From Gammaproteobacteria bacterium RIFCSPHIGHO2_12_FULL_36_30 (GTDB lineage: Bacteria > Pseudomonadota > Gammaproteobacteria > Coxiellales > Coxiellaceae): a DNA stretch of 64,000 nt. Shown piece by piece: positions 54,047 through 62,049 of this stretch. The DNA is taken from assembly GCA_001801815.1 (NCBI GenBank), contig MGXU01000010.1, positions 459,167 through 523,166 of the forward strand, written 5' to 3'. The notes below the pieces were generated by a model that saw only the letters and a list, made by a program, of their open reading frames with translations, ran no database searches and was not told where the DNA came from. The position numbers and the translations under genes were made by a program. The number at the start of each line of letters is the position of its first letter. Position 1 is the stretch's first letter.

Positions 54047-54796
54047 CTATGCACAACTGTATTTTATCTTAAATCCGGGTGGTTTTTTTTCAGGGGTTAT
54101 TTCAAAAATGCTTGTACCAAATAATCGCGCTGTATTTTCAACATGCGTGCCGCCACAAGGCATTACTCGATCACTGATGCTAATTTTTCTGATCTGATCA
54201 GATTCAGAAATTGATACAGGTATTGCTTGCTTAACTTTTACATCAAACTTTTCTTGCAGATCTTTTATAGTATTCTCTCGTATTTTTGCATCTTGTTTTA
54301 AAGAATTAAAAAAAGAATCATCAGCATCAGAAAAAACAAATGTCACCGATGCTTGATTTGGAAAATGATTTCCTTTGACCGCAACAACTGGAAACGCTTT
54401 CTCAACAATATCCGCCAATAAATGCCCTGCGGAATGATATCGCGCGCATTGAAAACGAAACTCTGGATCAATGCGAAGCTCAACGCGATCCCCTGGTTGA
54501 TATTTTTCAATATTGGTAAATTTTTCAAAATCGTAATAGTGCAGTATATGTTGTGATTCTGCTGTTTTTTCCAAACTCACATGCAAAATTTCTGCATCAC
54601 CAATAAAACCACGATCAGCAGGTTGACCGCCACCTTGTGGATGAAAAATAGTATGGTCTGTCTCAATAAAACCGCATATTTTTTGATAAGGCTGATTTTT
54701 TTCATCTAACAAACGAATTTCTTTTTTTCCTGTCATTATTACGTTGGCAATTACATTAAAAATCTTGCTATCAATCTCATATGTTTTTCGTGTCAT
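54047..54796 (-). CDS. AlaX-type aminoacyl-tRNA editing hydrolase
   Basis: This 249-residue protein matches the editing domain of alanyl-tRNA synthetase: FHPQGGGQPADRG near 52, the zinc motif H-x-x-x-H in RYHSAGHLLAD near 123 and C-x-x-x-H in MPCGGTHVENTA near 219. Free AlaX proteins hydrolyse wrongly charged tRNAs (Ser or Gly on tRNA-Ala). It lies 4 bp after the oxygenase gene in a compact cluster, so it may clear tRNA charged with the modified amino acid made there. That self-protection role is inference. Confidence 0.88.
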   Translation of the reverse strand: MTRKTYEIDSKIFNVIANVIMTGKKEIRLLDEKNQPYQKICGFIETDHTIFHPQGGGQPADRGFIGDAEILHVSLEKTAESQHILHYYDFEKFTNIEKYQPGDRVELRIDPEFRFQCARYHSAGHLLADIVEKAFPVVAVKGNHFPNQASVTFVFSDADDSFFNSLKQDAKIRENTIKDLQEKFDVKVKQAIPVSISESDQIRKISISDRVMPCGGTHVENTARLFGTSIFEITPEKKPPGFKIKYSCA

Positions 54797-54800
54797 ATTA

Positions 54801-55610
54801 TTAACTCCAATAAGTCAGTGGTTGTTTGCGGTCGCGATATCCAATGAAACAGGAAACAGACAATCTCTCATCATCCGGACTTTGACTAACAGCATGAATT
54901 CGTCGTGCGTTAAATAGCACTAAATCACCAACCTCAGGCCGCACAATACAGGTCGGTGCTGGTAATTTATCTCTTGTGATGCCATAACTACCCGGCTCTC
55001 TCAGTTCGTTAAATTCATTTTCAGACAATGTTAAATCCCACAATTCTAAATCACCACCATTGTGATGTGGCATTTGTAAGTAAATATTTGCTGCGATTTG
55101 ACCCTCAATTTCAAGCGATTTTAAACTATAACCAGAATCTACCCGTACATCATCTCGATGAGGTAGCATCGAAACGCCAGCTTCAATTTTCCTAAAAAGG
55201 CCTACAAACATTTTTTTATCGTGCAAATTTTCTATGTTTGCTCCTGATATCCAAATTTCTTGCAAATCCAATCTTAATTTATCAATGGGCGAAAGATACG
55301 GTGAAAATATTTTGCGAGCCACTGACAAATTTTTCATCGCGATGGCGTAATATTGATTGACGAGATTGGGATCTAAATCAGTTTCATAAAAGGCCATTCC
55401 AACTCTTCCAATATCGGGTGCATTCAAATAATAATTAACACCGTTGTGATTAACTCGCTTTGTTGCTTTTTCAGCGATATCTTTTGGGTAAAAATTTTTT
55501 ACCTGAATCGCCATGATTTCACCTTTCGCCAACAAAATGATATTTTCACTTGTGAGCTGTTCAGCGATTGTATAATAATTATTGAATTCATATTTTTGTA
55601 AAGCACTCAT
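54801..55610 (-). CDS. 2-oxoglutarate/Fe(II)-dependent oxygenase, amino-acid hydroxylase-like
   Basis: I start this at ATG 55610, 7 nt after GGGAG; upstream GTG and ATG codons lack ribosome sites. The 269-residue product has the iron triad H-R-D in MLPHRDDVR, a distal His in ARRIHAVS, and the 2-oxoglutarate Arg in DERLSVS. The segment between includes GGDLELWD, as in 2OG oxygenases that hydroxylate free amino acids or small substrates. It is the first enzyme gene after the LuxR regulator. The substrate is not known. Confidence 0.82.
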   Translation of the reverse strand: MSALQKYEFNNYYTIAEQLTSENIILLAKGEIMAIQVKNFYPKDIAEKATKRVNHNGVNYYLNAPDIGRVGMAFYETDLDPNLVNQYYAIAMKNLSVARKIFSPYLSPIDKLRLDLQEIWISGANIENLHDKKMFVGLFRKIEAGVSMLPHRDDVRVDSGYSLKSLEIEGQIAANIYLQMPHHNGGDLELWDLTLSENEFNELREPGSYGITRDKLPAPTCIVRPEVGDLVLFNARRIHAVSQSPDDERLSVSCFIGYRDRKQPLTYWS

Positions 55611-55649
55611 TATTTTCTCCCAGGTCATCAACGATAGATCGACGACACT

Positions 55650-55664
55650 GTAGATTTTATCTAC
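55650..55664. promoter_or_regulatory. Operator-like palindrome between luxR and the biosynthetic genes
   Basis: GTAGAT-TTT-ATCTAC is a perfect 6-bp inverted repeat in the 90-bp gap after the LuxR gene and 40 bp before the oxygenase start. It is a candidate binding site for that regulator. Confidence 0.4.
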
Positions 55665-55700
55665 GCCAAAAACCACCGTATTAACTACTGAAAAATTATC

Positions 55701-56537
55701 CTAATGGGCAACCAAGTGGGAAACAAGATGTTCAAATGTTTGCGCAATGTCGAATTTAGTTTTTAAACTACATTTAGCTTTAATATTTCCTATATAGGTT
55801 TCGATGGTTCGATACGATAAATTTAATTGTTTTCCTATTTGTTTTGATGTAAAACCTCGCGTAATAAAATAAACACAATCTATTTCTCGTTTTGATAAGC
55901 GTTCCATATCGGGCAATTTATTATTTCCATCAAATAACTGCATTAACTTTATTTTTTGATTATTTAAGCCGCTATTTTTTTTAATTACATTGGTTTGTTG
56001 TGGATACCAAGCCTTAACAATCGGATCTTTACTTGCTTTTGCAATGATTGATTGTGCGTTTTTAACAAAGTACTGACAAAATTTCTCAATCATTTCAATG
56101 TTATTGAAACAACGATTTAACGCTGAATAATCATTCTTAGAAAAGAAAAAATGAAAAACTTGTCTGTAGGGTTCTTTTTCATTATCAACATCGGTAAAAA
56201 GTGCAAATTCATTTCCCATATTAAATAATTCTTGATGCAAATTTAATTGTTGTGAAAGCGGATCCTGTGCTGCTTTTGGTAATGAAGCAATCCAATGCGG
56301 AATAGAAAGATATCGCTCTTCTGCGGAAGCCAATGTAGGTGTAAAAACCTGTCGCATAAAAGGTTTTTCGATAAAAGCAAGCTGCAAATGCTTTGGATTA
56401 GTAGCTAATTCAACTCGACTACCATTTTGATAAATACGCGAGTATTGAAAACACTGCAAGGCGAGATATATCATGATTGGCTTTGCTATTTCATACACAG
56501 CTTCATGCGCGGTTAAACAATAGTTTTGTTTTAGCAT
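55701..56537 (-). CDS. LuxR-family transcriptional regulator
   Basis: This 278-residue protein ends in a LuxR/GerE helix-turn-helix: residues about 213-270, with LSKREIDCVYFITRGFTSKQ and the recognition part LNLSYRTIETYIGNIKAK. The N-terminal 200 residues are a sensory domain without recognised motif, with many aromatic and histidine residues. It heads the metabolite cluster on the same strand and probably controls it. There is no adjacent luxI-type synthase, so the signal is unknown. Confidence 0.86.
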   Translation of the reverse strand: MLKQNYCLTAHEAVYEIAKPIMIYLALQCFQYSRIYQNGSRVELATNPKHLQLAFIEKPFMRQVFTPTLASAEERYLSIPHWIASLPKAAQDPLSQQLNLHQELFNMGNEFALFTDVDNEKEPYRQVFHFFFSKNDYSALNRCFNNIEMIEKFCQYFVKNAQSIIAKASKDPIVKAWYPQQTNVIKKNSGLNNQKIKLMQLFDGNNKLPDMERLSKREIDCVYFITRGFTSKQIGKQLNLSYRTIETYIGNIKAKCSLKTKFDIAQTFEHLVSHLVAH

Positions 56538-56915
56538 TTTAAAAAGCCAACAAGATTTTCATCTGGCGCTAATTTTACTTTTTTTTCGTTGTTATGCCAG
56601 CTATTTTTCATCTCAAAGAACAAAATAAAAGTACAGTTTAATCATGCATTGTATCTATTTTTTGTATCGCATTTTTTATTGTTGCTTAACATGTTATTTT
56701 TAAATATATTCAGCACGCATGGAATATTGTATTTTTGTCTAAAATATTTCAGCTCGCATTATTATGACCAGCATAGATTTTCACAAAATGAGTGTAGGGA
56801 ATTTGTAACGTACTCAAACTGTTTGTGATATATTTTAGGCCGTTTTAGGCAGTGTTTCGCTGTTATGTGCATCGCAAGGTGTTGAGTTATTGTTGTGTAT
56901 ACAATATCGTTCAGT
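56538..56915. other. Intergenic right end of the island
   Basis: No supported gene is seen in these 378 bp. The region is AT-rich, holds the upstream region of the LuxR gene on the minus strand, and ends at the attachment repeat. I find no integrase remnant. Confidence 0.5.
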
Positions 56916-56957
56916 CTCTTAATCAGTAGGTCGACAGTTCGATCCTGTCACAACCCA
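56916..56957 (+). repeat. Right attachment repeat (copy of tRNA-Lys 3' end)
   Basis: These 42 bases are identical to 29324-29365. The 5' half of the tRNA is absent here, so this is not a functional tRNA gene. It ends 18 bp before the gloA stop. Confidence 0.9.
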
Positions 56958-56975
56958 ATTAAAATTTGCAAAATT

Positions 56976-57359
56976 TTATTTTGCCGCTAATAACTCAATG
57001 CGATAACCATCCGGATCTTCGACAAAAGCAATGACTGTGTTACTACCTTTCATAGGTCCAGCAGCGCGTACAATCTTCCCACCTTTTTTGCTGATTTTAT
57101 CGCAAGCTTCATAAACGTCTTTCACTTCGATTGCAATATGACCGAAGGCAGTGCCCAATTCATAGTCTTTTTTATCCCAATTATAAGTAAGCTCTAAAAC
57201 AGATTGCTGAGATTCATCAGCATAGCCTACAAAAGCCAGTGTAAATTGACCTTCAGGATATTCTTTCTGTCTGAGTAATTTCATCTCCATAATATTAGTA
57301 TAAAAATGCAAAGAGGTTTCAAGATTACGAACTCTTAGCATCGTATGTAAAATTCTCAT
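56976..57359 (-). CDS. gloA: Lactoylglutathione lyase (glyoxalase I)
   Basis: I start this at ATG 57359 after GAGGAAG; the longer frame runs into the MFS gene. The 127-residue product begins RILHTMLRVRNLETSLHFYT with the metal-ligand His and contains VLELTYNWDKKDY, AFGHIAIEV and FVEDPDGYRIELL, giving the H/E/H/E metal sites of glyoxalase I. It converts the methylglyoxal-glutathione adduct to lactoylglutathione. It follows the MFS gene by 10 bp and is probably in its operon. Confidence 0.94.
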   Translation of the reverse strand: MRILHTMLRVRNLETSLHFYTNIMEMKLLRQKEYPEGQFTLAFVGYADESQQSVLELTYNWDKKDYELGTAFGHIAIEVKDVYEACDKISKKGGKIVRAAGPMKGSNTVIAFVEDPDGYRIELLAAK

Positions 57360-57369
57360 GCTCACTTCC

Positions 57370-58566
57370 TCATACAGAAATTTGATTTTCAGAAACTTTA
57401 CTTTTACCCAACGCAACACACGCTATCGCTAAAGAAAAGGCAATGACAGCATACGCAATCCAAGACAAATTAAACATATGTGTCGTTCTACCTAAATCAA
57501 ATAAGATGCCCGCGCAAAGTGTGCCTAACATATTTCCACAGCTACGATAAAAATGCATAGCGCTCATTGCTTTTCCCATGTTTTCTTTACCGACACTTCT
57601 TGATACCAATATATCCAAAGCAGGTGTGAAAAAAATTTGCCCGAGCGCAATCAAAATACATCCGATAACAATACATATTACATTTGCATCAAGACAAAAT
57701 GCAGTAAAACCAAAAAATAATGCTACACAACCTATCGCAAGTGTTGCTGATGTCCCAAAAGTTTTTTCCGCATATTTTGAAAAAGACATTTGGAAAAGCA
57801 ATAAGACAGAACCTGTTAACCAGAATGGCATTGAAACACTTAAGATTGGTAAATAGCTTTTAATGTACAATGGCATGTCAACCATAAAAGACATAAATAA
57901 AAACCAATAAAACAGCGATAAAAATAAATCATATTTTATTGCTGGAAATCGAACATTTTTTAACATTGAAAAATCTAATAAACTCACTTTATTATTATCT
58001 TCACGAATAATTTTATCTTTATGATCAGCAGGAACAAAAATAAAAATGATGAATGCATAGGATAAAAAGAAAAGAAAAACCACTAAAAATACAGCGGACA
58101 TTTGTGGACCAACCCAAATTGATCCGATAATCGCTCCAATAATGAGTCCTGCTTGTGACGCTAATTGAAATCTCGAAAAAGCAGACAGCCTTACTTTTTC
58201 CGGTAAGCTGGATAACATGTGTTTTAATGATGGGAATGAAATTCCAGAAGCAAAACCGATGCACAAAGCAAGCAAGGAATATATCATTCGAGTATTAGAA
58301 AATCCCATTCCAAATAACGCAATACCTTCTATCAAAACAAAAAGTGAAATCGTATTACGAATGCCATATTTTTTACTAATGAATGAATAAAAAAATGTTG
58401 CTGACACACGACCAACATAAGTCATACAAATAATAAAGCCTGCCCAAAAACCACTATACTCAACTCCTAATTTTGATATCAGTAATGGCAGATAAATATA
58501 ATTTCCAGTATAAGCCAAAAATATACCAATACTTGCACCCCAATCAGTTAATTTCTCATTACGCAT
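57370..58566 (-). CDS. MFS transporter in the ArsR-controlled unit
   Basis: This is a 398-residue major facilitator with 12 helices, a loop signature FISKKYGIRNTISL near 62 and a second-half segment SRSVGKENMGKAMSAMHFYRS. No substrate-specific motif is recognised. Flanking arsR (71 bp upstream) and gloA (10 bp downstream) suggest an efflux function induced by a toxic metal or metabolite. ATG 58566 has AAGGAAA upstream. Confidence 0.85.
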   Translation of the reverse strand: MRNEKLTDWGASIGIFLAYTGNYIYLPLLISKLGVEYSGFWAGFIICMTYVGRVSATFFYSFISKKYGIRNTISLFVLIEGIALFGMGFSNTRMIYSLLALCIGFASGISFPSLKHMLSSLPEKVRLSAFSRFQLASQAGLIIGAIIGSIWVGPQMSAVFLVVFLFFLSYAFIIFIFVPADHKDKIIREDNNKVSLLDFSMLKNVRFPAIKYDLFLSLFYWFLFMSFMVDMPLYIKSYLPILSVSMPFWLTGSVLLLFQMSFSKYAEKTFGTSATLAIGCVALFFGFTAFCLDANVICIVIGCILIALGQIFFTPALDILVSRSVGKENMGKAMSAMHFYRSCGNMLGTLCAGILFDLGRTTHMFNLSWIAYAVIAFSLAIACVALGKSKVSENQISV

Positions 58567-58601
58567 TTTATATTTCCTTTTTTCTCCGATATCAAATCTA
58601 T

Positions 58602-58621
58602 ATATCGCAATTTTACGATAT
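58602..58621. promoter_or_regulatory. Second inverted repeat between arsR and the MFS gene
   Basis: ATATCG and CGATAT form 6-bp arms around 8 bases. The ATCG/CGAT core resembles the ArsR operator at 58950-58965, so it may be a second site. Confidence 0.35.
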
Positions 58622-58637
58622 TTTAGAATAAAAATTT

Positions 58638-58937
58638 TTAAACCATTTTATTCAATTGTACGATAAATTCTTTAATAAACTTTTTATTGAGTTTACAAAA
58701 TGTCCATTGCCCACGACGTTCCATCGTAATCAATTCTGCTTGTTGTAGTTGTAATAGATATTGAGAAACCGTAGATTGCGACAAACCCACTTTTTTCTCG
58801 ATTAAGCCAACGCAAACCCCTTCTTTATGCACATCACATGCTGATGAAGTAAAGTGCTTTTTTGGGTCTTTAAGCCACTCTAGAATTTTAAGACGCTTGT
58901 CATTGGACAGAGCTTTTAGTACGTTTAATATATTCAT
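58638..58937 (-). CDS. ArsR-family winged-helix repressor
   Basis: I start this at ATG 58937 (99 residues) because the promoter -10 (58945-58950) overlaps the upstream ATG at 58946, which therefore cannot be transcribed. The protein has the ArsR fold: NVLKALSNDKRLKILEWLK, then the recognition helix LSQSTVSQYLLQL and the wing ITMERRGQWTFCKL. Cysteines at about 33 and 40 (SSAC...GVCVG) could bind metal or react with electrophiles. The mRNA would be leaderless or nearly so. It likely represses its own unit with the MFS and gloA genes. Confidence 0.85.
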   Translation of the reverse strand: MNILNVLKALSNDKRLKILEWLKDPKKHFTSSACDVHKEGVCVGLIEKKVGLSQSTVSQYLLQLQQAELITMERRGQWTFCKLNKKFIKEFIVQLNKMV

Positions 58938-58944
58938 ATAAAGC

Positions 58945-58972
58945 ATTGTATCGGAATATACCGATATGTCAA
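58945..58972 (-). promoter_or_regulatory. Promoter with ArsR-type operator in its spacer
   Basis: On the minus strand TTGACA (58972-58967), 16 bp, TACAAT (58950-58945). The spacer contains ATCGG-N6-CCGAT (58950-58965), an inverted repeat suited to an ArsR dimer. Confidence 0.7.
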
Positions 58973-59116
58973 TATATATTTCCAATTCTCTATCAAAGGT
59001 CGAGATGTTCCGTTCAAATTGGGTAAGATTAGATCATGTCGCAGCCCAATACTTGACAATAATCATCGAAAGCTTTAGGTTGGCATTCCTGTCACTATTC
59101 AATGGGATGAAGAATT

Positions 59117-60586
59117 ATGCAAGCACAGATTGAAAAACAACCTGCGGTGATTCCTATTTTTTTTGCAACAGAAATGTGGGAACGATTTGGTGCATACATG
59201 GTTCAAGCGTTGCTTGTTTTATATATGACAAGCAAAGTATTTGGATTTTCAGATACAAAAAGTTACGCGATTCTCGGCGTATTTTCAGCAATTTCGTGGA
59301 TTACGCCTATTTTTGGTGGTTACATTGCAAGTCGAATTTTAGATTTTGAACACGCAGTAACACTCGGTGGATTTTTATTAGCCTTTGGTTATATATTGCT
59401 AGCATTGCCGCACGAACAATTTTTTTATATTGCGCTTGCAATTATTACAATTGGTAATGGTTTTTTCAAACCAAATATTTCTAGTTATCTGGGTGATTTT
59501 TATCATCCAAACGATCCGTATCGCGAAAAGGGATATACAATTTTTTATGTTGGGATTAATGTCGGCGTATTATTTTCAACTGCGATATCGGGTTATATTG
59601 TTCGCTATTTTGGTTGGCACGTTCCATTTTTGATTTGCAGTATTGGACTGGTTGTCGGCACACTCACATTTATACTGGGTTTATTTTATTTAAAAAGTGC
59701 AGGTAAATTTAATCGTATCAAACCATCCATCGCAAGCAAAAATCCATTAGCCATTACATTCGTTTATATATGCGCAATTGCGCTGGTCATATTGTCATAT
59801 GAACTGATTCGTCATCGCGGATTTGCAAATATTATTATGTTTGGTGGTGCATTCATTGTGTTTGTCGGATTGATGATTCACGCATTTCGATTTGATGTGA
59901 ATGCACGCAACAAAATGTTGGCGTGTATTTTTCTAACTATTTTATCCATCGTTTTCTGGGCAATTTTCTTTCAGATGTTTTTTTCAATGAATTTATTTAT
60001 TGAGCGCGCTGTAGGTCGTCATATTTTTAATTTTGTCTTGCCAACACCGTTATTTATCAGCTTAGAATCTATTTTTATCGTGTTAATAGGTCCTATTTTT
60101 GCAGCGCTTTGGTTGCGACTTTCTAAGAAAAATAAAAACCCAAGCATTCCATCCAAATTCACCGCAGCGATGTTTGCATTGGCCATTGCCTTTTTAATTG
60201 CTTATGCAGGAACTCAATATACATCTGCCGCAGGCATAAGTAATATGTTGTTTATCGTTTTTGCCTATTTTTTTATTACAGTCGGTGAATTGTTATTATC
60301 TCCGGTTGGTTTAGCAATGGTAACAATGTACGTGCCACAAGAACTCGTTGGCTTAATGATGGGTGTTTGGTTTGTTGCATTAGGTTTAGGTGAAAAATTA
60401 GCGGGCGTCATTGCAGGTTATGCTGCAATCCCAAAACACATCGACGCCATTCCCACTATGGATCAAATTTATGGGCATGCTTTTTTGATCTACACAGCCT
60501 TAGCGTTAATTTGCGGGGCAATATGTTGGATTTCTGTACCATTTTTAAATAGATTAATTAAAACTGGGCATGCAACAAAAAATTAG
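59117..60586 (+). CDS. POT family proton-dependent peptide transporter
   Basis: This 489-residue carrier shows the POT signatures ATEMWERFGAYMVQALLVLYM at the first helix (E-x-x-E/R-F-x-Y variant), GNGFFKPNISSYLGDFY near 115 (the second PTR2 motif) and GELLLSPVGLAMVTMYVP near 395. It imports di/tripeptides with protons. It is more canonical than the copy at 7625. It is convergent with the AMP-binding ligase gene, with 5 bp between their ends. Confidence 0.94.
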   Translation: MQAQIEKQPAVIPIFFATEMWERFGAYMVQALLVLYMTSKVFGFSDTKSYAILGVFSAISWITPIFGGYIASRILDFEHAVTLGGFLLAFGYILLALPHEQFFYIALAIITIGNGFFKPNISSYLGDFYHPNDPYREKGYTIFYVGINVGVLFSTAISGYIVRYFGWHVPFLICSIGLVVGTLTFILGLFYLKSAGKFNRIKPSIASKNPLAITFVYICAIALVILSYELIRHRGFANIIMFGGAFIVFVGLMIHAFRFDVNARNKMLACIFLTILSIVFWAIFFQMFFSMNLFIERAVGRHIFNFVLPTPLFISLESIFIVLIGPIFAALWLRLSKKNKNPSIPSKFTAAMFALAIAFLIAYAGTQYTSAAGISNMLFIVFAYFFITVGELLLSPVGLAMVTMYVPQELVGLMMGVWFVALGLGEKLAGVIAGYAAIPKHIDAIPTMDQIYGHAFLIYTALALICGAICWISVPFLNRLIKTGHATKN

Positions 60587-60591
60587 ATTGG

Positions 60592-62049
60592 CTAATTTTT
60601 TAATAATTTTCGATCAAACTTTCCAGCATGATTTAATGGAATGGTGTCAACAAAAAAAATCTGCTTTGGTATTTTATAAGACAATAATCGAGTCTGTAAA
60701 AACCGAAGTAAATCTTGGGTTGTTAACGCGCTACGATTATTTTTTAAAACAACATAGGCAATCGGAATGTGTCCCAGCTCTTCATCATGCGCACCAACAA
60801 CACAAACAGATTCTATTTCAGCTAATTGATACAGCGCTAATTCAACTTCTTTGGGATAAATATTATAACCTCCACAAATAATAATATTTTTAACTCTATC
60901 TATCAAAAAATATTGGCCATTTTTATTTAATGAAACGATGTCTCCCGTTCTAAACCAACCTTGATCAAAGCAATTCGATGTCAGTACGCCATGTTGATAA
61001 TAACCCATAAACATGGCACTACTTCGACACATCAATTCACCTACATTACCTTTAAATTCTTGCAAGTGATCCAATTTTATTTCAACATGAGAAAATGGAC
61101 TGCCTAAAAAACCCGCTTTATTTTCATTATCAATTTCATTTGACATGATAAGAGGCAATTCTGTCAAACCATAACATGCTGTCAGTGGAACACCTGTTAA
61201 TTTATAAAATTTTCTTGATAATATTTCCGGAATAGCGTCACCGCCTGTGATCGCAGATTTCAATTGTGGCAATATTTTTTTGGCGTCAATTTGTGATAAT
61301 AGCTTTGTTAATTGAAAAAAATAGGGAATTAAAAAACAAATCGCTGTGATTGAATATTTCTCACACATCAATAAAAAATTATTAGGTGAAAAATCTTCTA
61401 AAAAAATAATGGTTGCTTGTGAGAACAGGCCAGCTAGCACCAATAAATATCCCTCTGCAATAAGCAGACAATCATTTTGATTTATTTTTAAAACATGTTG
61501 CCATTTTTTTATATTTTCATTTAGTGACAGAAATGTATGCATGACACCTTTCGGTTGATCTGTTGAACCTGATGTCGACAAAATAGCAGCCGGTAAAGAA
61601 CAATCAAACATATGGTTTTCATGCAGTGTTGTTAGGTCATTAAAATCTCCAGCAAAAATAGACTGCAATGTTGTATAATCATCACTGCAACCAACAACAC
61701 AAATAGAAAGATTCTTAAAAAAGGTAAATGTGTCTTTTTTAAATGTATTTATTTTTTCAGCGCAGACAAATAAAATATCAATTTGATAACTATCTAATAT
61801 ATTTTTTACTTCATGTTCAGAAATGTGGGAATGGATTGGCACAAAACAACAGCGTGTTTTATAACATGCCATTGCAATAACAGAAAATTCGATTCCACTT
61901 TTTAATACACAAGCAATTTTTTTTTCTGACCAACCTTGATGCATAATATATGCAGACAACACATTAACCATTTTATTAAATTCACGATAATCGACAAAAT
62001 GATCACCTTGAATTATGCATCGCTGATCCAATAAAATCTCAGAAATCAT
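60592..62049 (-). CDS. Stand-alone AMP-binding acid ligase
   Basis: This 485-residue class I adenylate-forming enzyme has the P-loop ILSTSGSTDQPKGVMHT near 155, the ACYGLTELP block near 290, the WFRTGDIVSLNKNGQYFLIDR core near 365 and the C-terminal GKFDRKLLKN lysine motif. It activates a carboxylic acid as acyl-AMP and passes it to CoA or a carrier protein. Its ATG overlaps the end of the NRPS gene by 11 bp, so it probably supplies an acyl or aryl unit for that peptide. Substrate unknown. Confidence 0.88.
   Translation of the reverse strand: MISEILLDQRCIIQGDHFVDYREFNKMVNVLSAYIMHQGWSEKKIACVLKSGIEFSVIAMACYKTRCCFVPIHSHISEHEVKNILDSYQIDILFVCAEKINTFKKDTFTFFKNLSICVVGCSDDYTTLQSIFAGDFNDLTTLHENHMFDCSLPAAILSTSGSTDQPKGVMHTFLSLNENIKKWQHVLKINQNDCLLIAEGYLLVLAGLFSQATIIFLEDFSPNNFLLMCEKYSITAICFLIPYFFQLTKLLSQIDAKKILPQLKSAITGGDAIPEILSRKFYKLTGVPLTACYGLTELPLIMSNEIDNENKAGFLGSPFSHVEIKLDHLQEFKGNVGELMCRSSAMFMGYYQHGVLTSNCFDQGWFRTGDIVSLNKNGQYFLIDRVKNIIICGGYNIYPKEVELALYQLAEIESVCVVGAHDEELGHIPIAYVVLKNNRSALTTQDLLRFLQTRLLSYKIPKQIFFVDTIPLNHAGKFDRKLLKN

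Larger units (their letters stand above)
29366..56957. mobile_element. tRNA-Lys-integrated genomic island, integrase not found
   Basis: The segment lies between an intact tRNA-Lys and a 42-bp direct repeat of its 3' end, the classic result of site-specific integration. It contains a peptide gene, small membrane and lipoproteins, an Hsp70/J pair, a giant YD-repeat toxin with candidate immunity genes, and a seven-gene amino-acid/peptide metabolite cluster. No tyrosine recombinase, relaxase or phage structural gene is seen, so it is probably immobile now or moved by factors supplied from elsewhere. Confidence 0.8.

Noticed and set aside
29366-56915. Integrase or prophage genes expected in a tRNA-bounded island
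   Set aside because: No tyrosine or serine recombinase motifs and no phage structural genes were seen in any frame examined.
56880-56957. A second tRNA-Lys gene
   Set aside because: Only the 3' 42 bases are present; acceptor 5' strand, D-arm and the 5' side of the anticodon stem are missing.
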